Position numbers and translations under genes: made by a program. The notes below the pieces were generated by a model, which was given only the letters and a program-made list of their open reading frames with translations, ran no database searches and was not told the origin of the DNA. A stretch of 64,000 bases of DNA from positions 1 through 64,000 of the IMG/VR virus record IMGVR_UViG_3300043466_001817; one strand, 5' to 3'. Shown here piece after piece: positions 10,102-18,323 of the stretch; positions within the stretch are counted from its first letter, which is position 1; each line of letters opens with the position of its first letter. This DNA comes from a virus.

Positions 10102-10722
10102 TTATCCACTTGTAACAATTTGCATAGTCAATATATTACTGCAAGCAATATTTGAATCAGTAACATTAAAAAGTCTAAAAGCTCCATCTGTCTGTGACAA
10201 TACAGTAGTTGCATTTGCAAAAATTTGTATAGTATCACCAGATGCAAATGTAACTGCTCCAGTTGATGTATTTTGTGCCCAAGTTGTCAAAATACCACCA
10301 TTTTTCTTATACTTAATTACTGTTGTATCGATACTTCCAGTAAGAATATCCCATTTTAAGGCAACTGCTGTAGAATTTCCAGAAATTGTAAAGGTTGGTG
10401 TTAGTGCAACATCACCCGAGAGATTGTCAATGTTTTGAGTAGTTGGAGAAAATGTTAGTGTATTTATTGTTGTTGGTGATGATGTAGGAAGAGTAGCGGC
10501 ATCTCCAGTTGCTGTTCCGTAATCCATCATGGCATACATGTCTTGGAATGCGATATTATTCATTTGCATGCCATTACTTGAATTAACCCAAGCATTCAAA
10601 TTATCATTCCAAGCAAAAGGGCCCATTGGAGTTGAAATGATCTTTGGACCATATCCTCTTGTTGGGACTACAGCCTCATTCATGGCTGTAAAAAATGTTT
10701 TCATTGTATCTTTGGCGCCCAT
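10102..10722 (-). CDS. Hypothetical structural/secreted beta-rich protein
   Basis: A 206-residue Thr/Ser/Asn-rich protein, last gene of a five- or six-gene minus-strand run. The N-terminal 60 residues (MKTFFTAMNEAVVPTRGYGP) look helical; the rest resembles phage beta-sandwich domains (FSPTTQNIDN, SGDVALTPTF). It starts after an AGAGG site. No enzyme motif is visible; it may be a decoration or tail protein. Function not recognised. Confidence 0.6.
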   Translation of the reverse strand: MGAKDTMKTFFTAMNEAVVPTRGYGPKIISTPMGPFAWNDNLNAWVNSSNGMQMNNIAFQDMYAMMDYGTATGDAATLPTSSPTTINTLTFSPTTQNIDNLSGDVALTPTFTISGNSTAVALKWDILTGSIDTTVIKYKKNGGILTTWAQNTSTGAVTFASGDTIQIFANATTVLSQTDGAFRLFNVTDSNIACSNILTMQIVTSG

Positions 10723-10741
10723 TAATATACCTCTGATATAT

Positions 10742-11380
10742 TTAGGATCTTCTGCGACGATTGGATGGCATTAAAAATAACGCACCAAGTGCAAGAACAC
10801 TTGGCCCCGGAATTACTACGTTTGCACCAAATCCGCAATCGTCAATGAAGTTTCCTTGGGTATTACCGCCAACTGCATTTACAGATTCAAATGCAAATCT
10901 TGTAAGATTTCCAATTGAAGTTACAGTACCTACGTGAAGCCCCCAAGCGGTATTTGAATCAGTAAATTCACCTTGGAATAATACGGTATCATCTCCACCA
11001 CCATATATTTGGTCTGCTCCAAGATCGGTAATTGTCAAACGCATTGTGTCTGTACCGTCTCTGCCACGGTGAGCAAACTTCCAATTTATCTGATTATTAT
11101 CTCCCAACCCATTTACATCTTGATATAAAGTTGATGCATAATTTGCATTCAATTCTGCAAAAGAGTTTCCTTCATATGCAGGAACTCCAAGAAATCCGTT
11201 TTCCCAAATTTCAAGAGTATTGTCTGGCGCTGTTGTGGCCCAGTTTACGGTTGGGCTTGAACCCGAATAAAAACCATACCCCCATACAGAAAAGTCTTCA
11301 AATCCACCGTTAACTAAATCCGCTTTAGCGGAGAATGAAAGTGTTAGTACAGCAATTACAGCAAGTAATTTTTTGAGCAT
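10742..11380 (-). CDS. Secreted protein with PEP-CTERM-like sorting tail
   Basis: A 212-residue protein with a clear signal peptide (MLKKLLAVIAVLTLSFSAKA, cleavage after AKA). The mature body, starting DLVNGGFEDF, looks like a carbohydrate-binding or DUF642-type jelly roll (NGGFE start, NSFAELNANYASTLYQDV). The C-terminus is the tripartite sorting signal IPGPSVLALGALFLMPSN followed by RRRRS, i.e. Pro-Gly-Pro, hydrophobic helix, basic cluster. In bacteria such proteins are processed by exosortases and displayed on the surface. For a phage this implies export through host machinery, perhaps to alter the infected cell surface. The ATG overlaps the preceding stop. Confidence 0.8.
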   Translation of the reverse strand: MLKKLLAVIAVLTLSFSAKADLVNGGFEDFSVWGYGFYSGSSPTVNWATTAPDNTLEIWENGFLGVPAYEGNSFAELNANYASTLYQDVNGLGDNNQINWKFAHRGRDGTDTMRLTITDLGADQIYGGGDDTVLFQGEFTDSNTAWGLHVGTVTSIGNLTRFAFESVNAVGGNTQGNFIDDCGFGANVVIPGPSVLALGALFLMPSNRRRRS

Positions 11381-12060
11381 TAATTTCTCTTTCTAGTATT
11401 GATAAGAGTGCCTAAAGTCAATACAGACATAGTTCCAGCATCTGGGACGCTTGTACCAGAAGCATTTAAACTACCATAACCATAATACTCACCAAATCCG
11501 TAATTGTTTCCTAGAGCAAGGGTTGTACTGTATACATCAAATGGTAGTGTGCTTGGTGTAAGGAATACAGCGAATGGGTCTGTAGGATTAAGTGTATTAG
11601 CATTTATTGGATCCATTGGTGTTAAATTTTGATTGTTTCCATAGTATACACTTTGAACTACAGATTGTGGTACTTGTGGTATAACAATTTCAGATTGTTT
11701 TTCTTGTTGTGGTTTCTTTTTTACCATAGCAAGAAGATCTGAATTTTTAAAATTTACTTGTTCTTCTTTTCCTTTTGGTAACTTTGGAGACCAAGGTCTT
11801 CCAATTATTCTATCATTTAAAGAAGTTTTGGTTGGCTCTTTTGTATCTTTTGCTGTCTTTCCATCTACAGCAGCCATAGCGCTGTTCATGGAATTTACAG
11901 TGGATATTACTGCTTTTGCCCCCTGCTCACCTAATAGGGTCAATGCAGCGGTACAAACTATAGTCAGCGTATATACCCTCTTTTGAAGGATCTTTACGCT
12001 TGCCTTTGCTTCATCGCAAACTTTAGCACAAGAATCGCAACCGTGAGAATGACTGTTCAT
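11380..12060 (-). CDS. Membrane protein with PEP-CTERM-like tail
   Basis: A 226-residue protein starting with a His/Cys-rich segment (HSHGCDSCAKVCDEA), then a hydrophobic segment near residues 30-45 (VYTLTIVCTAALTLLG). A polar linker is rich in Lys/Gln/Pro. The C-terminus, VPDAGTMSVLTLGTLINTRK, is a degenerate Pro-hydrophobic-basic sorting tail like that of the next gene (10742), to which it is coupled by a shared base. Function unknown; host surface display or envelope modification is an inference. The two neighbouring tails suggest they use the same host pathway. Confidence 0.65.
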   Translation of the reverse strand: MNSHSHGCDSCAKVCDEAKASVKILQKRVYTLTIVCTAALTLLGEQGAKAVISTVNSMNSAMAAVDGKTAKDTKEPTKTSLNDRIIGRPWSPKLPKGKEEQVNFKNSDLLAMVKKKPQQEKQSEIVIPQVPQSVVQSVYYGNNQNLTPMDPINANTLNPTDPFAVFLTPSTLPFDVYSTTLALGNNYGFGEYYGYGSLNASGTSVPDAGTMSVLTLGTLINTRKRN

Positions 12061-12125
12061 GTTAGTCCTTTCGTGAGAGAAACGACGGGCTAATCTAAAT
12101 TCTCAACAGATGTAATTGTAACTAT

Positions 12126-12428
12126 TTAGGTTTGTGTCTTTTCTTCCTGAATTACTGGGACTTCCTTTGCGGGAGTTCCGGGTTCTGCTTCGATGCAGTT
12201 TACAGGCTTTAGAACGAATGTTCTGACACCCCACATAAGAGCAATTACTGCAACTGGTCCGTACCAGAAGAGCCAACCATAAGATTCGATTTGTGCTCCG
12301 GGTTCTGCAATTTTATCCTTTAGTGCCATCATTACAACATTGTCTGATGTATGATCTGGGATGATGACTGGATCAGAGCTGCAGCCAGCGAGAAGAATCA
12401 TTGAAATTAGAAATAGAAATAGTCTCAT
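12126..12428 (-). CDS. Small lipoprotein with second membrane segment
   Basis: A 100-residue protein with a lipoprotein signal (LFLISMILLAGCSSD; lipobox LAGC, modified Cys at 16) and another hydrophobic helix near 50-68 (FWYGPVAVIALMWGVRTFVL). It follows a good AAGGAGTG ribosome site. Next to a holin-like gene, it could be the outer-membrane part of a spanin or another lysis-accessory protein. That is a guess from context, because the second helix is unusual for an o-spanin. Confidence 0.65.
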   Translation of the reverse strand: MRLFLFLISMILLAGCSSDPVIIPDHTSDNVVMMALKDKIAEPGAQIESYGWLFWYGPVAVIALMWGVRTFVLKPVNCIEAEPGTPAKEVPVIQEEKTQT

Positions 12429-12438
12429 GGTTCACTCC

Positions 12439-12876
12439 TTATGATTTATTGTTGGCTGCTGCGGAGCCAAAGTAGAATCCTACGATGCTTAGAAGAACTT
12501 CACGGTTCTCTGATGTCCAGAAGAATCCATTAATTTCTACGAATGCTTTCTTTGCAGATGCTGGGATCAAACCAAACAATGCTTCTGAATTTTTGACATC
12601 AACTTCTACGAAAGTAGGAACGCCAAAGAAGGGAAGAATGAAAGGTGCTGCGAAAGCTCCGAATAGAACGACGAGTACGATGATTTGACGAACAACTCTG
12701 CCTGCATCAAGGGGAACTCTTTGAGCTGCTTGATTTTGATTTTCAGTTGTTTGTTTGTTTGCTTGGATGAGCCGTTCGAACATTTCCTTTTGATCTTGGC
12801 TCTTTTGTGCCATATAACGAAAAAGAAATCCCGTTGCCCCACCACCTACCATGCTAATCAATTCTGGTGAAAACAT
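12439..12876 (-). CDS. GTA-type 3-TM holin-like protein
   Basis: A 145-residue protein with a short N-terminal hydrophobic segment (ISMVGGGATGFLFRY), a charged Gln-rich linker, a strong central helix (QIIVLVVLFGAFAAPFILPFF near 65-85) and a C-terminal helix (LLSIVGFYFGSAAANN). This layout and the GFYFG ending match the 'holin of 3TMs, gene-transfer release' family. It probably permeabilises the inner membrane at lysis. No endolysin gene is visible in the window. GAGG lies before the start. Confidence 0.65.
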   Translation of the reverse strand: MFSPELISMVGGGATGFLFRYMAQKSQDQKEMFERLIQANKQTTENQNQAAQRVPLDAGRVVRQIIVLVVLFGAFAAPFILPFFGVPTFVEVDVKNSEALFGLIPASAKKAFVEINGFFWTSENREVLLSIVGFYFGSAAANNKS

Positions 12877-12886
12877 AATCTATACC

Positions 12887-13483
12887 TCAATTCTTTTGAT
12901 ATGAAAGTTGCAATTCAATCGAAGCACGAATATTTTCAAAGTGATTCATTAAAATTTCTTCTTGAGCCAAATTTGGCATATAATCTTTATGCCATTGGAT
13001 CAATACGAATCCGACATTGATGTTTTTATTTTTTACTGGAAGACATGCAATGTGTGAAACAAATTCATCTTCAAAGAAGTGTTTTGAATGACTGTTATCT
13101 GGCATTGCGGCAACGCTAAAAATTAATGGCTTGTTTTCTACTACTCTGACAAGAAGAGGAATGAACAAAGAGCATAGAGAGGATTTTAATTTATTTGCTT
13201 GGGATGCATACCCTTTGTGAATAGATTCATGGGTTGTGGAGAACTTTTTCATGGAAATTCCATCCATGGTATATTCACCATTATGGAATTGAATAAGCAT
13301 AGTTCTCATTGCGTGGCTTGTTAGACGAAGTTCAGTCAAAAGTTCATTTATTTCGCTGTGAATTAGAATAAAATTGTCAGTCTTTTTCTTAGACTTCCAA
13401 AATTTTTTAATTCCAAGACCTAGGCCCAATAACCCGGCAACTGCAAGACCTATATCCTCTGCTAATTTTATGAAATCTGACAT
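12887..13483 (-). CDS. Membrane-anchored GAF-like hypothetical protein
   Basis: A 198-residue protein, first of the minus-strand late run. Residues 8-28 form a membrane helix (IGLAVAGLLGLGLGIKKFW). The rest is a soluble domain (QFHNGEYTMDGISMKKFSTT, PVKNKNINVGFVLIQW) with a GAF/PAS-like alternation of strands and helices. ATG at 13483 is preferred over a TTG one codon upstream because AGGGAG sits 5-6 nt before it. A TATAAATA late box lies 18 nt upstream. Function not known. Confidence 0.6.
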   Translation of the reverse strand: MSDFIKLAEDIGLAVAGLLGLGLGIKKFWKSKKKTDNFILIHSEINELLTELRLTSHAMRTMLIQFHNGEYTMDGISMKKFSTTHESIHKGYASQANKLKSSLCSLFIPLLVRVVENKPLIFSVAAMPDNSHSKHFFEDEFVSHIACLPVKNKNINVGFVLIQWHKDYMPNLAQEEILMNHFENIRASIELQLSYQKN

Positions 13484-13501
13484 CAAAACTCCCTGTCTGA
13501 A

Positions 13502-13509
13502 TATTTATA
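13502..13509 (-). promoter_or_regulatory. T4-like late promoter TATAAATA
   Basis: Perfect TATAAATA on the minus strand, 18 nt before the ATG at 13483. It is leadered, with an AGGGAG site in the leader. It probably drives the secreted/lysis run 13483-10102. Confidence 0.65.
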
Positions 13510-13511
13510 TC

Positions 13512-13539
13512 TTGACGAAGCCGTATTATGGGGTATATT
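13512..13539 (+). promoter_or_regulatory. Sigma70-like promoter of replication operon
   Basis: TTGACG, 16-nt spacer, TATATT, then 8 nt to the ATG at 13548. It lies just beside the minus-strand late promoter, forming a divergent early/late control region. Confidence 0.7.
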
Positions 13540-13547
13540 GGTCATCT

Positions 13548-13874
13548 ATGATGACCCGAGAACAACTATTTGAATTACACCAAAATATCTGCACAGAAGC
13601 CCTAGAATTGATGCGTAAGAAGAACAATGATTACGCAAACGGATTTGATCCGTTCCTAAATTTTAGACGAGCAGAATATCTTGGATTTTCTACCGCAGAA
13701 CTAGGTGTCCTTATCAGAATGACAGATAAGATGTCAAGAATTTCAACATTCCTGAACAAGGGCGAACTTTCTTTGCAAAATGAGAGTGTCCAAGATGCGA
13801 TTGTTGACATAATTAACTACAGTGTTATACTTGCTGGTCTGCTGAAGGACAAGGACGACAAGAAGGCTTCATGA
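13548..13874 (+). CDS. DUF1599-like (Nmad1) nucleotide-modification-associated protein
   Basis: A 108-residue helical protein (MMTREQLFELHQNICTEALE; KKNNDYANGFDPFLNFRRAE; IRMTDKMSRISTFL; VQDAIVDIINYSVILAGL). The pattern matches the DUF1599 family, linked by others to nucleotide modification or MazG-like dNTP metabolism (acidic EALELMRKKNNDYA and DAIVDIINY). The ATG pair at 13548 is chosen because a promoter ends 8 nt upstream; a longer frame upstream would run through that promoter. It overlaps the polymerase gene by ATGA. Confidence 0.7.
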   Translation: MMTREQLFELHQNICTEALELMRKKNNDYANGFDPFLNFRRAEYLGFSTAELGVLIRMTDKMSRISTFLNKGELSLQNESVQDAIVDIINYSVILAGLLKDKDDKKAS

Positions 13875-16381
13875 AATTTTATACTGGCTGTGCAATCAAA
13901 GGGAACAAGATTCTTGTTCGGGGCTATAGCAATGGAAAGCGATTTACCGACAATGTAAATTTTAAACCATCGCTATTCCTCAAGACTGACGAGGACAGCC
14001 AGTATAAGACTCTTACTGGAGTCAATGTCAAGCGTATCAAGTTTGACAAGATCTATGATTGTCGTGAGTTTTTAGACCAATACCGCGAGTTGGAGGATTG
14101 CCCAATCTATGGGAACACAGATTTCATTACTCAGTATCTACTGGAGACTTATAAGGGTGAGGTGGACTATGATCTTCCCACCATCAAAGTAGCCTATTTC
14201 GACATTGAGTGTGAGAGTGAAGGCGGCTTCCCTGATCTAGATAATCCGAATGAACGGATCAATCTTATCACGGTGAGAATTTCTGGTTTGAACTATGTGA
14301 TCGCCATGAAGCCCCTCAATCTTCCGGCTGGCTGTAAGTTCATTCTTGCTGCATCCGAGAAGGATCTCATTGAGAAGTTCTTCAAAGTCCTCAAGAAAGA
14401 AGATCCAGACATCCTTACTGGATGGAATATCAAGTTGTTCGATATCCCCTATATAATTGGTAGGGCACGACTGTTTTTTGATGAAAAGACAATCCAGAGT
14501 TGGCTTCCTTTTGAATTGCTGAAGGAACGGATTACGAACATTGGTGGCAGGGATTTCAAGATCTTTGAGATGCCCGGTTACACTATTTTGGATTACATGG
14601 ATCTTTACAAGAAGTTCTCTGGAACCAATCAAGAAAGTTACGCCCTGAACTTCATTGCAAAGGCGGAACTAGATGAGCAGAAATTGGATTATAGTGAATA
14701 CGGTTCTCTTCGGGAGTTTTATACTAAAGACTTTCAGAGATTTGCGGAATATAATATCCAAGATACTGAACTGGTTGAGAGACTTGACAATAAGCTCAAG
14801 TTGATCGATCTTGCGGTGTCGATTGCGTATGAGGCCAAGATCACTTTTGATACGGTGTTCTTTGCCACACGCATCTGGGAAACCATCTGCTGCGACTATC
14901 TTTTGCAGAAGAAGATTGTTCCACCCTTGAAGACTAAGTATGCCAAGGACGATCAGTTCGTCGGTGCGTATGTCAAAGAGGTAACACCGGGACTGTACAA
15001 GAATGTAGTCAGTTTTGATGCTACCAGCCTGTATCCCAGCATCATCATGGGCTGGAACATTTCGCCTGAAACTTGCACAATAAAGAACTCTTCTCTGAAT
15101 GCTGACGATTTCCTTCTTGGTAAGCGTAGTGACATTCCAGAGATGATTGAAGACGCAAAGACACGGAATTCGTGTCTGGCTTGCAATGGATCGTTCTTCA
15201 CCAATGAGGTTCGTGGGTTCATTCCAACCTTGATTGAGATCACATTCAATCAGCGCCAAGAAGCTAAGAAGAAGATGATTCAACTTGAGAAGGAATATGA
15301 AGGCAACAAGAACAAAGATCTTATTCCCCGTATTGCTGCTCTGAAGATTCGTCAATCGGTCAAGAAGATTTTGGCAAACAGTCTGTATGGATGCTTGGGC
15401 AATCCCGCATTCACATATTCTTCACCTGAACTGGCAACCGCTGTTACCGTAACTGGTCAGGTTATCATCCGTTCTGCAGAGAATGAGATGAACAATTATA
15501 TCAACAAGGTGATGAAGAGTCCTGAACCAAAGGATTATGTCATTGCCGTAGATACCGACTCGGTGTATCTGAATCTTGATGATATTATTACAAAAGTTTC
15601 TAGTAACAGCAAGATTCCAGACATTACATCATTTGTAAATGATATTTGCGAGAAGAACATCCAGCCACAGTTGACCAAGACTATGACTGAACTTTCTTCA
15701 AAGTTGAATTGCAGTCAAAACAAGATCTCATTCAAGCGTGAAGCCATCGCTTCGGCTGGGCTCTTTGTAGCCAAGAAGAGATACGCTCTGCTGGTATATG
15801 ATCTTGAAGGTGTTCGTTTCACCGAACCCAAACTTAAGATCATGGGTCTTGAGACTGCTCGTAGTAGCACTCCTGCAATCGTTCGTAATAAACTAAAAGA
15901 TTCAATCAAGATCATCCTTACAAAAACTCCTGAGGAGTTGCGACACTTTGTGAATAAATTTTATGATGATTTTATGAAATTACCTTTGGAAGATGTCGCA
16001 GCTCCTCGGGGCGTTAAGGGACTGAATAAGTATAAGGATGTTACGGACATTTACAAGTCTGGAACGCCCATTGCAACAAAGGCAGCATTGCTCCACAATG
16101 ACTACATAAAGAAGATTGGCATCGACAAGGAAGTTGCTGCAATCGGTGAAAATGACAAGATGAAGTTTGTGTTCCTAAAGGTTCCCAATCCTTATGGAAA
16201 GGGTGGCAAGGATGGAGTAATTGGATTCATCAATAAGCCCCCTGCAAAGTTTAATCTAGAAAAATACATTGATCGTAAGAAACAATTTGAGAAAACATTT
16301 GGTGAACCTCTGGACAATATTCTTGAGGCAATCAACTGGACGATAAAAGAACAAGTGACGCTTGAATCCTTCTTTGGGTGA
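13871..16381 (+). CDS. 43: Family B DNA polymerase, T4 gp43-like
   Basis: An 836-residue replicative polymerase with proofreading exonuclease. ExoI is AYFDIECES (near residue 108). Polymerase motif A is FDATSLYPSI near 382, motif B KKILANSLYG near 500, motif C VDTDSVYLN near 560, and KKRYAL a little further on. Its length is close to gp43 (898). It synthesises both phage DNA strands with the UvsX-like, gp41-like and gp61-like proteins encoded just downstream. ATGA overlap with the upstream gene shows translational coupling. No intein or intron is apparent. Confidence 0.97.
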   Translation: MKFYTGCAIKGNKILVRGYSNGKRFTDNVNFKPSLFLKTDEDSQYKTLTGVNVKRIKFDKIYDCREFLDQYRELEDCPIYGNTDFITQYLLETYKGEVDYDLPTIKVAYFDIECESEGGFPDLDNPNERINLITVRISGLNYVIAMKPLNLPAGCKFILAASEKDLIEKFFKVLKKEDPDILTGWNIKLFDIPYIIGRARLFFDEKTIQSWLPFELLKERITNIGGRDFKIFEMPGYTILDYMDLYKKFSGTNQESYALNFIAKAELDEQKLDYSEYGSLREFYTKDFQRFAEYNIQDTELVERLDNKLKLIDLAVSIAYEAKITFDTVFFATRIWETICCDYLLQKKIVPPLKTKYAKDDQFVGAYVKEVTPGLYKNVVSFDATSLYPSIIMGWNISPETCTIKNSSLNADDFLLGKRSDIPEMIEDAKTRNSCLACNGSFFTNEVRGFIPTLIEITFNQRQEAKKKMIQLEKEYEGNKNKDLIPRIAALKIRQSVKKILANSLYGCLGNPAFTYSSPELATAVTVTGQVIIRSAENEMNNYINKVMKSPEPKDYVIAVDTDSVYLNLDDIITKVSSNSKIPDITSFVNDICEKNIQPQLTKTMTELSSKLNCSQNKISFKREAIASAGLFVAKKRYALLVYDLEGVRFTEPKLKIMGLETARSSTPAIVRNKLKDSIKIILTKTPEELRHFVNKFYDDFMKLPLEDVAAPRGVKGLNKYKDVTDIYKSGTPIATKAALLHNDYIKKIGIDKEVAAIGENDKMKFVFLKVPNPYGKGGKDGVIGFINKPPAKFNLEKYIDRKKQFEKTFGEPLDNILEAINWTIKEQVTLESFFG

Positions 16382-16389
16382 GGTATAAT
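16362..16389 (+). promoter_or_regulatory. Sigma70-like promoter, leaderless start at 16396
   Basis: TTGAAT, 16-nt spacer, TATAAT, exactly 6 nt to ATG at 16396. It overlaps the end of the polymerase gene. Confidence 0.75.
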
Positions 16390-16395
16390 ATAGTC

Positions 16396-16959
16396 ATGTA
16401 TAGACGCATCTATAATGGATATGAAGTTGAATGGGCAGAGAATACAAGCACCTATTCAAAAATGATGTATGATGGTGTGCAATTTCATAATGTAATTGCA
16501 AGATTTTCAAATGTAACTTTGACGCTAAAAGTATCTGCTAAAGTCACTCCCTATTCTTCTGATGGAAAACAACAGCATTCTCCTGCTCTTCTTACTTTTG
16601 AAATTACAAAAGAATTGCTTGAAGACTTTGGAGTTAACATTCTTGATAATAAAACAGTTCAAGATGAAAGTTTTATTCCAAATGTCATAAAGGTTACCAG
16701 TAATATGGGTTTTTGGCATTCTAAAATGGTAAATGCAATTCATACACAAAATACTACATCGACACCAATTAATACCAGATATCCTAAAGCGTATTATAAC
16801 GATCAATTTTTTGATACAACTAAATTTGATACAACTCAAGATATAGATTATAAAGAACAATTGAAGATCAAAGATGAACTGATTGAAGATCTTCGCATGG
16901 AAATTCAAGATCTCAAAGATGAAATTGAGACTCTTAAGGCTATAGCACTAGATGCTTAA
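16396..16959 (+). CDS. Hypothetical protein with C-terminal coiled coil
   Basis: A 187-residue protein. The start at 16396 (MYRRIYNGYEVEW) is chosen over an ATG at 16378 because a consensus -10 box ends exactly 6 nt upstream and would lie inside the longer frame. Residues 1-110 look beta-rich. The last 40 residues (KEQLKIKDELIEDLRMEIQD) form a heptad coiled coil. It sits between polymerase and recombinase, where T4-like phages carry small replication-accessory genes. No family recognised. Confidence 0.7.
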   Translation: MYRRIYNGYEVEWAENTSTYSKMMYDGVQFHNVIARFSNVTLTLKVSAKVTPYSSDGKQQHSPALLTFEITKELLEDFGVNILDNKTVQDESFIPNVIKVTSNMGFWHSKMVNAIHTQNTTSTPINTRYPKAYYNDQFFDTTKFDTTQDIDYKEQLKIKDELIEDLRMEIQDLKDEIETLKAIALDA

Positions 16960-16973
16960 TTACAAGGAAAATT

Positions 16974-17996
16974 ATGTCAAAATATCTTAAAAACTTAATC
17001 AGTAAGATTGATAACCCAGACGCAACTCTAGTATCAGAGGGAATCGACGGCGCGGATGTAACCGGATTCATTGATACTGGATCATACGCACTTAATGCCC
17101 TGCTGTCTGGTTCAATCTTTGGTGGATTACCAAACAATAAGATCTCTTGCTTGGCAGGAGATCCGGCAACAGGAAAGACCTTCTATGCCATTGGCATCGC
17201 AGGCCAGTTCCTAAAGGATCACAAGGACGGTGTTGTGATTTATTTTGATACCGAGCAGGCAGTGACATCAGATATGTTCACCGCCCGTGGAGTTGATCCT
17301 GAGCGCATTGCAGTCATTCCTGTTGCCACAATCGAAGAGTTTAAGACTCAATCTCTCAAGATTGTCAATGACATTCTTGAGCAGCCTGAGGACGAGCGCA
17401 AGCCAGTCTTCATGATTCTTGACTCACTTGGAATGTTGTCTACTCGCAAGGAGATGACAGATTCTGCTGAAGGCAAGGATGTCCGAGATATGACAAAGGC
17501 CCAGCAGACCAAGGCAACCTTCCGGGTTCTCACATTGAAACTTGGCAAGGCAAGGATTCCCATGCTTTTGACCAACCACACATACCAAGTCATCGGCGCT
17601 TATGTACCGACAAAGGAACTGGGTGGCGGTATTGGCTTGAAGTATGCAGCCAGCAACATTCTAACTCTGTCAAAGAGCAAGGATAAGAGTGATGAAGGCG
17701 TTGTTGGTAACTTTATTAAGTGCACCAACTACAAGAACCGATTCGTCAAGGAGAACATGCAGGTTGAAACCCGACTGAACTATACTTCGGGACTAAGCAG
17801 ATATTATGGCCTGACTGATTTGGCTATGAAGTATAATATATTCAAGAAGGTATCGACTCGCGTTGAACTTCCTGATGGAACAAAAGTTTTTGAGAAGAAC
17901 ATTGATGATGAACCTGAAAAATATTTTACAAAAGATATCTTGGAAAAACTTGACAAAGAAATTCAGAAGGACTTTAAGTATGGACAAGGCAGTTGA
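16974..17996 (+). CDS. uvsX: RecA-like recombinase, UvsX-like
   Basis: A 340-residue strand-exchange ATPase. Walker A GDPATGKTFYAIG is near residue 62, followed by a strand ending in the catalytic-region acid YFDTEQAV, and Walker B is FMILDSLGML near 143. The loop LLTNHTYQVIGAYVPTKE matches the DNA-binding L2 region of UvsX. It pairs homologous DNA for repair and recombination-dependent replication. An AAGGA site precedes the ATG, 14 nt after the upstream stop. Confidence 0.93.
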   Translation: MSKYLKNLISKIDNPDATLVSEGIDGADVTGFIDTGSYALNALLSGSIFGGLPNNKISCLAGDPATGKTFYAIGIAGQFLKDHKDGVVIYFDTEQAVTSDMFTARGVDPERIAVIPVATIEEFKTQSLKIVNDILEQPEDERKPVFMILDSLGMLSTRKEMTDSAEGKDVRDMTKAQQTKATFRVLTLKLGKARIPMLLTNHTYQVIGAYVPTKELGGGIGLKYAASNILTLSKSKDKSDEGVVGNFIKCTNYKNRFVKENMQVETRLNYTSGLSRYYGLTDLAMKYNIFKKVSTRVELPDGTKVFEKNIDDEPEKYFTKDILEKLDKEIQKDFKYGQGS

Positions 17997-18303
17997 TTTT
18001 GACCTATTACCAGATGATACCACGGACTTGACAAATACTTGTCCGATTATCATCAAGAGTGGAAAATTTAAAGACATTGTTTATCGTTATGGAAAGATTT
18101 CATTTAAAGAACTAGAAGATGGTTCTCTGAATGTCAATATGGAAGTTGAAATGATTAAGGCTCCCGAAGATTTTAATCAACAAGATCCAGAATTTACTGA
18201 GACTGTTGGTAATATCTTTACAAAAATTATAGAAGATCAAGTTACAACACAAGAAAAAGATCTTGAAGCCGATGTTCATGAAGATCCTGTGGACAATACC
18301 TGA
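17980..18303 (+). CDS. Small acidic hypothetical protein between uvsX and helicase
   Basis: A 107-residue, strongly acidic protein (MDKAVDFDLLPDDTTDLTN; end QEKDLEADVHEDPVDNT), overlapping the uvsX end by 17 bases. ATG 17980 has AAGGA-like spacing from uvsX codons; longer in-frame starts would lie deep inside uvsX. T4-like cyanophages carry a comparable small gene here. A recombination-mediator role like UvsY is possible by position only. Confidence 0.65.
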   Translation: MDKAVDFDLLPDDTTDLTNTCPIIIKSGKFKDIVYRYGKISFKELEDGSLNVNMEVEMIKAPEDFNQQDPEFTETVGNIFTKIIEDQVTTQEKDLEADVHEDPVDNT

Positions 18304-18317
18304 ATAGGTGATATACT
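18290..18317 (+). promoter_or_regulatory. Sigma70-like promoter, leaderless start at 18324
   Basis: TGGACA, 16-nt spacer, TATACT, exactly 6 nt to the ATG of the helicase gene. Confidence 0.65.
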
Positions 18318-18323
18318 AACAAC

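Noticed and set aside
15715-15915. Minus-strand frames inside the DNA polymerase gene
   Set aside because: Shadows of a gene with all family B motifs on the other strand.
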